A stretch of DNA of 64,000 nucleotides from Pseudarthrobacter defluvii (GCF_030816725.1 NZ_JAUSYG010000001.1:4516740-4580739), one strand, 5' to 3'. Counted from the stretch's first letter, positions 39,201 through 47,758 are shown. Numbers and translations are program-made. Notes: a model not told the origin generated them from the sequence alone.

Positions 39201-39764
39201 TCCCTGGAGACCCTCGTTAAGCGGCTCGGCTCCCAGGCACCGGAGGACCGGCGCTGGCGGGCCGAGGTGCTGGACGTGCGCGGGCACCTGTTCATCCAGT
39301 GCAAGGAGCACCGGGAAGTCACCGGAACGCCGTCAAACGGGAAACGCAGTGGCAAAAGGACCGAAGTGTTCATGCACGCGGACACCGGCTCCATGTCCGG
39401 TGGTGAGCGGCAACGGTTTACGGCGTTCATCATGGCCGCGGCCCTGAGCTACCAGCTGGGCATCGCCGAGCAGGGTTTCACCACCTACGGCACCGTGATG
39501 ATGGACGAGGCTTTTGTGCTCGCGTCGGAGGAGTTTGCCGGCGCCGGGATCAAGGCGCTGCACGAGTTCGGCTTCCAGCTGTTGCTCGCGGCTCCCGAAA
39601 ACGTGATCGACCTGTCCCGGCACCTGGGCTCGGTCACGGAGATCCTCCGTGACCGCCGCACCAACCGCTCGGGCGTCCTGACGGCGCCGGTGATCCGGCC
39701 CCGTCAGGGTGAGGAAGGTGCCTGGCGGTCGGAAGCGAACCCGGTGGACATCGTCCTGCGATGA
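36285..39764 (+). CDS. jetC: Wadjet/MksB-type SMC ATPase
   Basis: A 1159-residue SMC-like ATPase (JetC/MksB). Walker A is GNSGVGKST (48-56); long coiled-coil arms span about 230-460 and 600-830 around a hinge-like region; the C-terminal head has the ABC signature SMSGGERQR (near 1035) and Walker B TVMMDEAF (near 1069). GTG start overlapping the jetB stop (GTGA). In Wadjet, JetABC extrudes DNA loops and JetD cuts circular plasmids. Here the next gene, 185 bp on, is an unrelated lipoprotein, so either JetD is absent or the complex works without it. Confidence 0.92.
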   Translation: MTIASMLPLGDVTNPGQMRLALVQVVNWGTFHGAHTMHVDRNGTLLTGNSGVGKSTLFDAMLRVFDARPRSNEAAAQRSGGAVEDKRTTFTYMRGKVGDKAVGEGSASAFQRPGATWSAVALTFDNAAGTRVTVSALFDLPKNGTESSVGRFYLIDNVPLDLEAVEGIADKRFTKGALETLFPHAQVFDVHKAFAERFRRLLGISSDQALPLLRVIQAGKGLGGSVNTFFRDQVLDAPATLAAADDVVEEFSNLMSIRQRLEDVRQQRDQLAPVPGLNREYAQSLLDANRLRELVGGEFEAYRQQLSVTVHQKTLARFRELAQAKAKELGAERAVRDGLAKELRQLETDYNNQGGNAISAIEQSLENARVGLKLRQQVEEAAQQALADAGLQLEWSAAGWEQAHEQAAARSAELKDDSQALQELRFEAFDAHASRKRELAAAEQELISLKTRKSLLPPSSIENRAAIAAATGIPEDRMPFAGELMDLAEGQERWRPAAERALRSLATTLLVPGEHFGAVTRYLNDHNVRGALRAVDVSKPLAGGALAVEDAHDGDLLTKLDILASGAAAEAGAWVRERIALDFAYPCVEDPDELAVMDKGLSLGGVVKRNRHTVEKDDRFNSRQDYVLGFDNAAKLELVAGQVEDLRQEVAKAAELAQSREDSHQGMSRQLDALRRIAEDDRPWEQVSAAVAADELTRIEQRLKDALAAQADLEPLRATIEEVRQKHQSSTESAAVLQSEYKALDRQLTAADTLLEAARDRLAQAPPSDATVKALEPYFADFGDITEMHELDNLANRVRTALLGELHSAESRGQATAERLTRIFEGFVREWGSAISADHGTSIGAASEFEARYHAIVNDGLPAQEAEFRQFFNQRTHESFSTLLHLLDEERRSITSRILPLNGILSQVNFHEGSYLELDIKQTLPPTAKQFKDAIQNALKARHARPAKAEAARPDGAAPHKDDDGELTARYKSLETLVKRLGSQAPEDRRWRAEVLDVRGHLFIQCKEHREVTGTPSNGKRSGKRTEVFMHADTGSMSGGERQRFTAFIMAAALSYQLGIAEQGFTTYGTVMMDEAFVLASEEFAGAGIKALHEFGFQLLLAAPENVIDLSRHLGSVTEILRDRRTNRSGVLTAPVIRPRQGEEGAWRSEANPVDIVLR

Positions 39765-39949
39765 TCTGAGGCAGCTATATAACAAATTGGTGGAATTATT
39801 GCTCCAGCGATGGTGGCGGGTGTTTTCGTTGTGCCACTCTGGGCTTTACCAATCACACCTCGCCTGAACAAATCCCATAGGTACAGCGGGAGGCTGGGCC
39901 CGCACTGTTCCCCAAGAGAACGATGGCGTCCTCTTGAAAGGCACTTCCC

Positions 39950-40627
39950 ATGCGCCTCCTGCAATGTGCACCGCTGACGCTCGCTGCTGTGCTGCTCTCC
40001 CTCGCGGCTTGTGCCGACGGGACCCCGGAGAACGGCGGTTCATCCCCCGCGTCCGCCGCCATTTCCACAAGGGCCCCGGACCCGGCACGGTCAATAGTTC
40101 CCGCCGCCACATCTTCCCCGGTTCCCGCGGGGCCGGAAACCTTCACCTTTCCCGATGGCCGGCTGTCCTTCAGCCATCCGGCGGACTGGACGGTGGAGGT
40201 TTTCGAGCCGTCGAAGACTCCGTACGTGGGAACGGCCACGGTTCGCGACGCCGAAGGAAACAGCCGCATCAACATCTACTACGGCCAAATCGCCGACGTC
40301 GTGGCCGGCTCTGCCATCCGGACCGTCATCGAAACAGACCCTGTCCTGGGCCTCCGGGACCATTCTGTTCCCACGCCGCATTCCTCGTTCTTTGTGGACC
40401 GCAGTGAAGCCGCCGCAAGATACCGCATGGAACTCACGGCCGGACTGCCCGTTTCCCCGGACGGGCAGGTTCGGGAAGGCCCGGTGCTGCTTGGCGACCG
40501 GGTCCTGAGCGCGGACGTCCTGTTCGACGCGCAGCCGTTCACCGACGATGAGGCGGCGAAGGCCTGGTACTGGGGTGCTGAAGGCCAGGCGCTCAAAGCG
40601 GTGCTGATGAGCTTCTCGTACCGCTGA
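39950..40627 (+). CDS. Lipoprotein of unknown function
   Basis: A 225-residue predicted lipoprotein: signal peptide with lipobox LAAC (Cys21), a Ser/Pro/Thr-rich linker to about residue 60, then a globular domain that starts with a PsbP/LpqN-like beta pattern (FTFPDGRLSFSHPADWTVEV), known in actinobacterial surface lipoproteins. AAAGG RBS. The resemblance to LpqN/PsbP is weak and by eye only. Extracellular, membrane-anchored. Confidence 0.8.
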   Translation: MRLLQCAPLTLAAVLLSLAACADGTPENGGSSPASAAISTRAPDPARSIVPAATSSPVPAGPETFTFPDGRLSFSHPADWTVEVFEPSKTPYVGTATVRDAEGNSRINIYYGQIADVVAGSAIRTVIETDPVLGLRDHSVPTPHSSFFVDRSEAAARYRMELTAGLPVSPDGQVREGPVLLGDRVLSADVLFDAQPFTDDEAAKAWYWGAEGQALKAVLMSFSYR

Positions 40628-40634
40628 CCGGCAC

Positions 40635-41129
40635 TTATTTGGCCTGCACCCTGGCCAGGAACTGGGCCGTGCGGTCCTGCAGACCCTGGATCTGGCGCTC
40701 CACCACGGCAGCCGGGTCGGGGTTGATCTCGTTGACCGGGGGTTCCTTGCGGACGTTGCCGCAGCAGAGGAAGTCGGCGCAGATCAGAGTGCCCACGGTG
40801 TTGCCGTCGCGTCCGGACTGGCCGGCGCGCTTGGCGACCCAGAGGAGCACGTCCTCCTTCGAAAACACGTCGTGGCAGAGCTCGCACAGCACGGAGCGCT
40901 TCTTCCTGGCCCCTCCTTCGGGTGCCCGGAGCATCATTCCCGTGAGGCCTTTGGGCCCGGGAACCACCAGGTAGCCGCGGAGCGGCATCTTCTGGTCGCG
41001 CCATCCCAGGAACTCCAGGTTGTCCCAGTCGAGGGAGTCGAAGTTCTTGGGCAGGGTGAGCTTCGCGGCTTCCGAGCGGCTGGCGTTGACGAAGGATGAA
41101 CGGATCTGTTGAGGCGTGACTGATTGCAT
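40635..41129 (-). CDS. FBP-domain EF-G-binding-type zinc protein
   Basis: A 164-residue protein with the C-terminal treble-clef zinc finger of the FBP (EF-G-binding, FusB-like) family: LCELCHDVF supplies the first Cys pair and CADFLCCGN the second. N-terminal LDWDNLEFLGWRDQKMPLRGYLVV is also typical. The family includes fusidic-acid-resistance proteins that release EF-G from ribosomes; actinobacterial members have no demonstrated resistance role. It is divergent from the iron-uptake operon. Confidence 0.85.
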   Translation of the reverse strand: MQSVTPQQIRSSFVNASRSEAAKLTLPKNFDSLDWDNLEFLGWRDQKMPLRGYLVVPGPKGLTGMMLRAPEGGARKKRSVLCELCHDVFSKEDVLLWVAKRAGQSGRDGNTVGTLICADFLCCGNVRKEPPVNEINPDPAAVVERQIQGLQDRTAQFLARVQAK

Positions 41130-41438
41130 GGCTGAACTTTCGTGAAAGGTGGGCGGCCCGGAGGCGGGCCAGGGGTAACGGGGGAGTCAGTCAGTCTCCG
41201 CGGTGCAGGCCAAAGCGGCCACCCCGCTTTCCACGGCAGCGGCGGCCCAGCTGGCCTTCTGCGTGCTCATTGTTCCCGTTGTCCTGTTCCTGTCAGCATC
41301 CCGGTGTTCTTGCCGCCGGACCGGCAAGGCCATCCTGCCAAATCAATCGCCACCTGTCCAAGGAACTGCCCCGGGGGCCGCCCGGGAGTTGTGCGCTGCG
41401 TCACTTAGGAAGTATTAGGTGACAAAACATTTGCGTAA
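41130..41438. other. Intergenic region between FBP gene and iron operon
   Basis: About 310 bases with no gene I can support. A 71-codon GTG-started frame (41203-41418) has one hydrophobic stretch but no RBS. Near the right edge there are two direct TTAGG half-sites (41405-41409 and 41415-41419) resembling halves of the DtxR box downstream; whether they bind anything is unknown. Confidence 0.5.
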
Positions 41439-41468
41439 TTGCCGTTTACATAGGTTAGCCTTACTTAA
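41439..41468 (+). promoter_or_regulatory. Iron-regulated promoter with DtxR/IdeR-type operator
   Basis: ATAGGTTAGCCTTACTTAA (41450-41468) matches the DtxR/IdeR consensus TTAGGTTAGGCTAACCTAA at 15 of 19 positions. A promoter -35 TTGCCG (41439-41444), 17-bp spacer and -10 TACTTA (41462-41467) overlaps it, so iron-loaded repressor would block polymerase at the -10. This fits iron-starvation induction of the siderophore operon that follows. Confidence 0.8.
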
Positions 41469-41496
41469 GTTTTCACCAGCCTGATCAAGGAGCACC

Positions 41497-42585
41497 GTGA
41501 CATCCCCCCTCTTTCCCGGCCCCCTTTCCACCCGCCGGACCCTCTTTTCTTCCGCCGGCAAGGCCGCAGCAGCGCTGGCGGCGGCAACGCTTACGCTTTC
41601 CGCGTGCAGCACGGGGCCCGCCTCACCGGTTTCGGATGCAACCAGTTCCAGCAGCAGCCCTGCCTTCCCCGTGACCATCCAACACGTGTACGGCGAGACC
41701 ACCATCGACAAGCAGCCCACCCGCGTTGCCACCGTCTCCTGGGTGAATGACGACGTCGCCATCGCCCTCGGAGTAGTACCTGTGGGCGTTCCCAAGAACG
41801 AGTGGGGCGGCAACGACAAGGGATCCACCCCGTGGAAGGACGCGGCCCTCGAGGAACTGGGCGCAGGTTTCGGTTCGGCCAAGGCACCGGTGCAGTATTC
41901 GGAGGCGGACGGCATCAACTTCACTGAAATCGCCAAGCTCAGCCCGGACGTAATCCTCGCCGCCTATTCCGGCCTCACGGAAGAGGACTACAAAAAGCTC
42001 AGCGGGATCGCGCCCGTGGTGGCCCACCCGGAGGTGGCCTACGGAACCTCCTGGCAGGACGCAACCACCATTATCGGAAAGGCCCTTGGCAAGGACGCCG
42101 AAGCGGCCAAACTGGTTTCCGACACCGAGGCCGCCGTCAAGGAGAAGGTTGCCCGGTACCCGCAGATCCAGGGCAAGAGCTTCATTTACGGCAACCTGGA
42201 ACCCGCCAAGGGCGACGGCGTGAACGTCTACACCGCCAACGACAACCGGCCCCGCTTCCTCAGCGAAATCGGGATGAACCTTGCGCCTGTAGTGGCAAAC
42301 AACTCGAAGGGCTCCAAGGAGTTCTACATCCCGTGGTCAGCAGAGAAGGCCAACGAACTGGACTCTGACATCTTTGTCACCTGGGTTCCCGACGCCTCCA
42401 CAGCTGACGCCATCAAGGCTGATCCCCTGCTTGGCCAGATCCCGGCGATCAAGAACGGCGCCCTGGTGGCCGACTCGGACAACACCCTGACCCTTTCCAT
42501 CTCGGCCTCGTCACCGTTGAGCCTGCCGTGGTCCCTGGACACGTTCCTGCCCCAGCTGGCGAGCGCCGCGGATGCAGTGAAGTAG
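41497..42585 (+). CDS. Iron-siderophore ABC transporter binding lipoprotein
   Basis: A 362-residue FepB/FhuD-class substrate-binding protein. An N-terminal twin-arginine-like TRRTLF and lipobox LSAC (Cys37) suggest Tat-exported lipoprotein. The cluster-8 fold is seen in PTRVATVSWVNDDVAIALGVVPVGVP, DGINFTEIAKLSPDVILA and LLGQIPAIKNGALV. The start is GTG 41497 after AAGGAGCACC. It binds ferric siderophore outside the membrane and is the first gene of a five-gene operon with two FecCD permeases, an ATPase and a siderophore-interacting protein. Confidence 0.92.
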   Translation: MTSPLFPGPLSTRRTLFSSAGKAAAALAAATLTLSACSTGPASPVSDATSSSSSPAFPVTIQHVYGETTIDKQPTRVATVSWVNDDVAIALGVVPVGVPKNEWGGNDKGSTPWKDAALEELGAGFGSAKAPVQYSEADGINFTEIAKLSPDVILAAYSGLTEEDYKKLSGIAPVVAHPEVAYGTSWQDATTIIGKALGKDAEAAKLVSDTEAAVKEKVARYPQIQGKSFIYGNLEPAKGDGVNVYTANDNRPRFLSEIGMNLAPVVANNSKGSKEFYIPWSAEKANELDSDIFVTWVPDASTADAIKADPLLGQIPAIKNGALVADSDNTLTLSISASSPLSLPWSLDTFLPQLASAADAVK

Positions 42586-42595
42586 GCGCACCTCC

Positions 42596-43678
42596 ATGAG
42601 TACGACGACGGCACACCCGGCCGCGGGTACAGGCACCGCGGTGCCGCCCAGCGCAGCCGCTGGTCACCTCCGCGGTGATGCGTCAGGAAGGAAACGGGCC
42701 GCCTGGCTGGCTGCCGCCGTCGTCGTGCTGGTGCTCATGGCCGGCACATCGCTGGCCGTGGGCGCCCGTGACGTTCCCCTCGGCACTGTGTGGCAGGCGC
42801 TCACAGCGTTCGATCCCGCAAACGGGGACCACGCCGTGGTGCAGGCCCGCATCCCGCGGACCGTCCTCGGCCTGCTGGCCGGAGCCGCCCTGGGCCTGGC
42901 AGGTGCTGCCATGCAGGGGGTGGCGCGCAACCCACTGGCCGATCCCGGCATCATCGGAGTCAACGCCGGAGCTGCCCTGGCGGTGGTCACCGGAATCTAC
43001 CTGTTCGGCGTCACCACCTTCACCGGCTACATCTGGTTCGCGTTCACGGGGGCCGCCGCGGCCGCCGTCGTGGTGTACCTCATCGCCTCGCTGGGCCGGG
43101 ACGGTGCAACGCCGGTGAAGCTCGCGCTCGCGGGAGCCGCACTCAGCGCAGGGCTGTCCTCGCTCATGAACGTCATCCTGGTCTCCAGCCAGGACACGCT
43201 GGACCGGTTCCGCTTCTGGCAGGTGGGCGGCATCGCGGGCCGCGACTGGTCGGTACTCCGGCCGGGTTTGCCGTTCCTGGCGGCCGGTGCACTCATCGTG
43301 CTGCTGGCTGGACGGACCCTCAACAGCCTTGCCTTGGGGGACGACGTTGCCCGCGGGCTGGGCCAACGGGTAGGCCTGTCCCGCGCGGTGGTGGCCCTGG
43401 GGGTGGTCCTGCTGTGCGGCACGGCCACCGCGCTGGCGGGGCCCATCGGCTTCGTCGGCCTGGTAATCCCGCACGCGGTCCGCTTCCTCACCGGCCCGGA
43501 CTACCGCTGGATCCTGCCGTTCTCCCTGGTCGCTGCCCCGGCACTGCTGTTGGGCGCGGACGTGATCGGCCGGGTGGTGCTGCTGCCTGGGGAGGTCCCG
43601 GCCGGCATCATGACCGCACTGCTCGGCGCGCCGGTGTTCGTCTGGCTGGTCCGCCGCGGGAAAGGGGCAGGGCTGTGA
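42596..43678 (+). CDS. FecCD-type siderophore permease 1
   Basis: A 360-residue BtuC/FecCD-family permease with about 9-10 membrane segments. Conserved GAALGLAGAAMQGVARNPLADPGIIGVNAGAALAVV and LAGPIGFVGLVIPHAVRF (with the Gly-rich ATPase-coupling loop) are clear. It starts 10 nt after the binding-protein stop and overlaps the next permease by 4 nt (GTGA). It forms a heterodimeric channel with the next gene product. Confidence 0.93.
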   Translation: MSTTTAHPAAGTGTAVPPSAAAGHLRGDASGRKRAAWLAAAVVVLVLMAGTSLAVGARDVPLGTVWQALTAFDPANGDHAVVQARIPRTVLGLLAGAALGLAGAAMQGVARNPLADPGIIGVNAGAALAVVTGIYLFGVTTFTGYIWFAFTGAAAAAVVVYLIASLGRDGATPVKLALAGAALSAGLSSLMNVILVSSQDTLDRFRFWQVGGIAGRDWSVLRPGLPFLAAGALIVLLAGRTLNSLALGDDVARGLGQRVGLSRAVVALGVVLLCGTATALAGPIGFVGLVIPHAVRFLTGPDYRWILPFSLVAAPALLLGADVIGRVVLLPGEVPAGIMTALLGAPVFVWLVRRGKGAGL

Positions 43679-44772
43679 CCGGCGTTGCGCTATCAGATAT
43701 GGCTGCCAAAACCGGTCCTAAAGGACCAAAAGTGATGGAGCAACGCGGGGGAAGGAGGCGACTGCACCGGACCGCAATGCTGGCTGCCACCGTGGTGCTG
43801 ATGTTCTTCGCATCCGTCCTGCTGGGCAGCTACACGGTGACGATCCCGGATTTCTTCACCATCGTCATCAACCACCTGACCGGCGGGCCCAAGATCCCCG
43901 GCGCCAGCTTCATCGTGATGGAGAACAAGCTTCCCCGGGCCGTCATCGGCACCCTGATCGGGATCGCATTCGGCCTGGCCGGCGCCCTGTTCCAGACCAT
44001 GCTCCGCAACCCCCTCGCCAGCCCCGACGTCATTGGCATCAGCTCGGGGGCCAGCGTGGCGGCGGTTGTTGCGATTGTCATCTTTGGCGCATCCGGTGCC
44101 GCTGTGTCCGGCGCGGCACTGGCAGGTGCCCTGGCCGTGGCAGCCCTGATCCACGCGATCTCCCGCAGCGGCCGCGGAGGCGGCAGGGGAAACACCGCCG
44201 GAAACCGCCTGGTCCTGGCCGGGGTGGGGATAGCGGCCGCACTGCAGGCCGTGGTCAGCTTCCTGATGACCCGCGCCGACATCCGCACCGCCGCGGACGC
44301 ACTGGTGTGGCTCAACGGATCCCTGAACTCCGCCAACTGGGACCGTGCCGGCATCCTTGGCATGGCGCTCGCGCTGCTGCTCCCCGCCGTCGCGCTCGTC
44401 GCCGGGCCGTTGCGCATCCTGGAACTGGGGGATGACGCTGCCGCCGGACTGGGCGTGCCAGTAAACAGAGCCCGGCTGGTCCTGGTGGTCATTGCCGTGT
44501 CGTTGGCAGCAGTGGCGACGGCGGCTGCCGGCCCGGTCTCGTTCGTCGCCTTCCTTGCCGGTCCGATCGCCCGCCGCTTCACCGGCAAAGCCAGCCTGCC
44601 GGCGTCGGCCTTTGTGGGTGCCCTGATTGTCCTGGCCGCCGACTACTGCGCTGCCAAACTTGCGCCCCTGCTGCTGGACGGCACCGTCCTGCCGGTGGGC
44701 GTCATTACCGGCGCGCTCGGCGCACCGTTCCTGCTGTGGCTCCTGGTCACGGCCAACCGAAAGGATGCCTGA
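43675..44772 (+). CDS. FecCD-type siderophore permease 2
   Basis: A 365-residue FecCD-family permease. The start is taken as GTG 43675 overlapping the stop of the previous gene; GGGGCAGG upstream serves as RBS. Typical blocks: GIAFGLAGALFQTMLRNPLASPDVIGISSGAS and AAAGPVSFVAFLAGPIARRF. The first ~35 residues are polar and precede TM1. Partner of permease 1. Confidence 0.92.
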   Translation: MTGVALSDMAAKTGPKGPKVMEQRGGRRRLHRTAMLAATVVLMFFASVLLGSYTVTIPDFFTIVINHLTGGPKIPGASFIVMENKLPRAVIGTLIGIAFGLAGALFQTMLRNPLASPDVIGISSGASVAAVVAIVIFGASGAAVSGAALAGALAVAALIHAISRSGRGGGRGNTAGNRLVLAGVGIAAALQAVVSFLMTRADIRTAADALVWLNGSLNSANWDRAGILGMALALLLPAVALVAGPLRILELGDDAAAGLGVPVNRARLVLVVIAVSLAAVATAAAGPVSFVAFLAGPIARRFTGKASLPASAFVGALIVLAADYCAAKLAPLLLDGTVLPVGVITGALGAPFLLWLLVTANRKDA

Positions 44773-44773
44773 A

Positions 44774-45601
44774 GTGGCAGTTCTCGAAGCCCAGGACCTG
44801 ACCCTCAAATACGACCAACGCTGCGTGCTGGATGGGCTGAGCGTCCGGATTCCGGAAGGAAAGGTGACCATGATCGTGGGCGCCAACGCCTGCGGTAAAT
44901 CCACGCTGCTGCGCGGCCTGTCCCGGCTCCTGAAACCCGCAGCCGGCGCCGTGACCCTGGACGGCAAGGACATCCATTCCCGCCCGGCACGCGAACTGGC
45001 CCGCACCCTGGGCCTGCTTCCCCAGCACCCCAGCGCCCCGGACGGGATCACCGTCCGCGACCTGGTGGGTCGGGGACGCTACCCGCACCAGGGCTTCTTC
45101 CGGAGCTGGAGTGAAGGGGACTCGTCCCTACACGATCTCGCGGTGCAGCGGGCGCTGGAAGCCACCGGAACGCTGGAGCTCGCCGGGCGGGACGTGGACG
45201 AACTGTCCGGCGGCCAACGGCAGCGGGTCTGGATTGCCATGGCACTCGCCCAGGAAACGGAAATCCTGCTGCTGGACGAACCCACCACCTACCTTGACTT
45301 GGCGCACCAGGTGGAAGTCCTGGACCTGGTGACGGACCTGAACCGCAGCCGGGGCACCACCGTGGCCATCGTCCTGCACGACCTCAACCTGGCCGCCCGC
45401 TACGCAGACAATGTCATCGCCATGAAGGACGGAGCCGTGGCGGCCATGGGGTCCCCTATTGAGGTGGTTACGGAAGAGCTGGTCCGTGATGTTTTCAGGC
45501 TTGAGTCCCGTGTCATTCCCGACCCCGTCTCCGGCACCCCGCTGATTATTCCCATCGGCCGCCACCGTGCCACCGCCAACGAATTGGAGCTCGTTTCATG
45601 A
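44774..45601 (+). CDS. Siderophore ABC transporter ATPase
   Basis: A 275-residue FepC-type ATPase. Walker A GANACGKST, Q-loop GLLPQHPSAPDGITV, signature LSGGQRQRVWIAMALAQ, Walker B ILLLDEPTTYLDL and the switch His in VLHDLNLAARY are all present. GTG 44774 (RBS AAAGGA 8 nt upstream) is preferred; ATG 44765, overlapping the permease stop, is an alternative. It powers the FecCD heterodimer and overlaps the next gene by 4 nt. Confidence 0.92.
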   Translation: MAVLEAQDLTLKYDQRCVLDGLSVRIPEGKVTMIVGANACGKSTLLRGLSRLLKPAAGAVTLDGKDIHSRPARELARTLGLLPQHPSAPDGITVRDLVGRGRYPHQGFFRSWSEGDSSLHDLAVQRALEATGTLELAGRDVDELSGGQRQRVWIAMALAQETEILLLDEPTTYLDLAHQVEVLDLVTDLNRSRGTTVAIVLHDLNLAARYADNVIAMKDGAVAAMGSPIEVVTEELVRDVFRLESRVIPDPVSGTPLIIPIGRHRATANELELVS

Positions 45602-46638
45602 AGATCCGGGAAAGCGCCGCCACCCAGCCAATGAGCCTTGCCTTCGAGGTGGCCGTATCCGCTGTCCAGCAGCTGAGCCCCACGTTCCGCAGGATCACCT
45701 TCGGCGGCTACTGCCTGCGAGACTTCGGCGTCCTCGGCCACACCCTGGACCTGCGGATCAAACTCCTGATCCCGTCAAAAGCCCCGGATGGCGTGGAACT
45801 TCCGCTCCCCACCTTTGAGATGAGCCAGGCCGGTTGGTACCGGGACTGGCTGGCCATGGACCCGGAAGTGCGCGGCTCCATGCGCACCTATACGGTCCGG
45901 GAGGCGCGGCTGGATGCGGTGTACCCGGAGATCGACGTCGACTTCGTGATGCATAGCGACGAGCACGGAGGCGCCGGGCCAGCCGCGGACTGGGCATCCA
46001 AGGCCAAACCCGGTGACCCGCTCACCATCATCGGCCCGAACAACCGGGCTGCGCACTGCGTCACCGCCGAAACCTATTCCGGCATCGAGTGGCGCGCCGG
46101 CATGGCCCAGCGCGTCCTGCTCGCCGGCGACGAAACCGCCGTCCCCGCCATCTCCGCGATCCTGGAAACCCTCCCGTCTTACATGAGTGGCCATGCCTTC
46201 CTGGAAGTTCCGCAGGCCGGCGACTTCCTGGAACTCAGCTCTCCGGCGGACATCGAAATCACCTGGCTGGCCCGCGGTGCCGCACTCGGCCGGTCCAGGC
46301 CGCACGGCCAGCTGCTTCAGGAGGCTGTCCGCAACGCTGTCCCCCTGCCGGGTTGGGTGGGCATCAGAGCGGACGACGGCGGGGCGGGGCTTGAGCCCGA
46401 AGACGTCAACGTAGATGAGGACATTCTCTGGGAGACGCCAGCACGTCTGGACACCGCGGAGATCAACGCCACCAGGAACCCGCACCTGCCCGCCGGCGCA
46501 CTGCCCTTCTACGCCTGGATCGCCGGCGAAGCAGGGGTGATCAAGGAGCTGCGGCGGTATCTTGTGCGGGATGTGGGGATTGACCGGAAGCAGGTGGCGT
46601 TCATGGGTTACTGGCGGCAGGGCAAAGCCGAAGGCTGA
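45598..46638 (+). CDS. Siderophore-interacting protein (ferric reductase, ViuB-like)
   Basis: A 346-residue FAD-binding siderophore-interacting protein. The FAD motif MRTYTVRE (RxYT), GPNNRA and LLAGDETAVPAISAILETLP are typical, and the C-terminal SIP region ends in YLVRDVGIDRKQVAFMGYWRQG. It reduces ferric siderophores in the cytoplasm and thereby releases iron. The insertion EDVNVDEDILWETPARLDTA is a variable loop. ATG overlaps the ATPase stop (ATGA). The hairpin repeat copy B follows 12 nt after the stop. Confidence 0.92.
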   Translation: MKIRESAATQPMSLAFEVAVSAVQQLSPTFRRITFGGYCLRDFGVLGHTLDLRIKLLIPSKAPDGVELPLPTFEMSQAGWYRDWLAMDPEVRGSMRTYTVREARLDAVYPEIDVDFVMHSDEHGGAGPAADWASKAKPGDPLTIIGPNNRAAHCVTAETYSGIEWRAGMAQRVLLAGDETAVPAISAILETLPSYMSGHAFLEVPQAGDFLELSSPADIEITWLARGAALGRSRPHGQLLQEAVRNAVPLPGWVGIRADDGGAGLEPEDVNVDEDILWETPARLDTAEINATRNPHLPAGALPFYAWIAGEAGVIKELRRYLVRDVGIDRKQVAFMGYWRQGKAEG

Positions 46639-46650
46639 CTCCGGCTCTCG

Positions 46651-46730
46651 CCGGGGCGGGAGGCACATCCTCTGCGTGCTCGCTCGTTCCTCGCTTAGAC
46701 GCACGCTGCCGGATGTCCCTCCCGCCCCGG
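46651..46730 (-). repeat. Covarying hairpin repeat, copy B, after siderophore operon
   Basis: On the minus strand: 13-bp outer arms CCGGGGCGGGAGG/CCTCCCGCCCCGG, a G/G mismatch, ACATCC/GGATGT, internal loop GGCA/AGA, inner stem GCGTGC/GCACGC and the same 21-nt loop as copy A. Every architectural feature is shared with copy A while the arm sequences differ. Being 12 nt past the operon stop, it could also act as a terminator. Confidence 0.85.
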
Positions 46731-46894
46731 ACGTTCGCTCACCTTTCGCACTTTTCCCTGCGACGCCCCACCAGGTTTTGCAGGTTTTTTCGCAACGCCC
46801 GCTCACTTTTCGCGGGCCAGACTCAAACGCGCGCTCACTCGCTGTTCATCCCGACGTCGTACTTGCGTTGGTTTGTTTCGCTACTTTCTTGCCT
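46731..46894 (+). promoter_or_regulatory. Intergenic region with three CGCTCAC motifs
   Basis: Upstream of the SGNH hydrolase gene the heptamer CGCTCAC recurs at 46736, 46800 and 46832 (spacing 64 and 32 bp), twice followed by TTTCGC-like sequence (CCTTTCGC, TTTTCGC). This might be a regulator-binding array. A T-rich stretch at 46775-46791 lies between. No clear -35/-10 pair. Confidence 0.4.
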
Positions 46895-47758
46895 GTGCCC
46901 TCTGATCCCTTGCTTCCTGACTCCGGGCGGCGGGTGTTTGTTGCCCTCGGTGACTCCTTCACTGAAGGGGTGGGGGACCGGGATGAGCGGCTGCCCAACG
47001 GGGTGCGAGGGTGGGCTGACCGGGTGGCGGAAAAGCTGGCCAAGGCGCAGCCCGGATGGAAGTACGCCAACCTGGCCATCAGGAGCAAGCGGCTGCGGCA
47101 CATCATCGACGAGCAGCTGGAACCCGCCCTGCGGATGCGGCCAACACTGGTCACGCTCTACGCGGGAGGCAACGACCTCCTGGACCTGAAAACGGACATG
47201 CCCGCCTTGCTGGCGGACTATGAGCGGCTCGTCGCGGAACTGGCGGGCACCGGGGCCACCCTTGTCCTCTTCACGGGGTTCGACGTCAAGGTTTCGGCGC
47301 TGCTGGAGCCACTGAAGAAGCGCAACACCTTCTACAACGAGCGGGTGCGGGAGATCGCGGAGAAGTACGGGTCCGTGCTGGTGGATTACTGGTGCCTCGA
47401 CGCCTTCCACGACCGCAGGATGTGGGACTCGGACCGGCTCCATATGTCAAAGGCGGGCCACAAATACCTTGCCGGGCAGGTGCTGGACCAGCTGGGCGTG
47501 CAGCACAAGATCAAACCCAAGGACTGGGATCCGGCACCCAGGCTGGGCCTGCGGGAGTGGGAGCGGCGGCAACGGCGCTGGGTCCACGACTGGGTCCTCC
47601 CGCTCTTCGGCCGCAAGCTCCGGGGTGTCACGCTGGGGGATACGCTCACTCCGCGCTGGCCTCAGCCGGTGAAGGTGCCGCAGAAGGGCGGCCTGAAGAA
47701 GCTGGCCGGAGAAATGTCCGGAGGAAAGTACGACGGCGGACCGCGCCTTAAACGGTAG
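46895..47758 (+). CDS. SGNH/GDSL-family hydrolase
   Basis: A 287-residue SGNH hydrolase. Block I FVALGDSFTEG holds the nucleophile Ser; YAGGNDLL is block III with Asn; SDRLHMSKAGH is block V with the catalytic Asp and His. A C-terminal basic tail (VKVPQKGGLKKLAGEM) follows. No signal peptide, so cytoplasmic. The start is GTG 46895 by homology of the N-terminus; no RBS is visible and the frame is open upstream through the repeat. It is a paralogue of 48655-49416. Substrate unknown (esterase, lipase or acetylesterase). The stop overlaps the convergent YciI gene by 11 nt. Confidence 0.9.
   Translation: MPSDPLLPDSGRRVFVALGDSFTEGVGDRDERLPNGVRGWADRVAEKLAKAQPGWKYANLAIRSKRLRHIIDEQLEPALRMRPTLVTLYAGGNDLLDLKTDMPALLADYERLVAELAGTGATLVLFTGFDVKVSALLEPLKKRNTFYNERVREIAEKYGSVLVDYWCLDAFHDRRMWDSDRLHMSKAGHKYLAGQVLDQLGVQHKIKPKDWDPAPRLGLREWERRQRRWVHDWVLPLFGRKLRGVTLGDTLTPRWPQPVKVPQKGGLKKLAGEMSGGKYDGGPRLKR

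Noticed and set aside
37659..39311. 550-codon open frame opposite jetC
   Set aside because: Antisense shadow; jetC motifs on the plus strand are unambiguous.
39765..40627. jetD candidate downstream of jetC
   Set aside because: The only gene there encodes a lipobox lipoprotein with no TOPRIM-like or DUF2220-like features.
41203..41418. 71-codon GTG-started frame before the iron operon
   Set aside because: No RBS, unusual composition and overlap with the promoter area; not supported.
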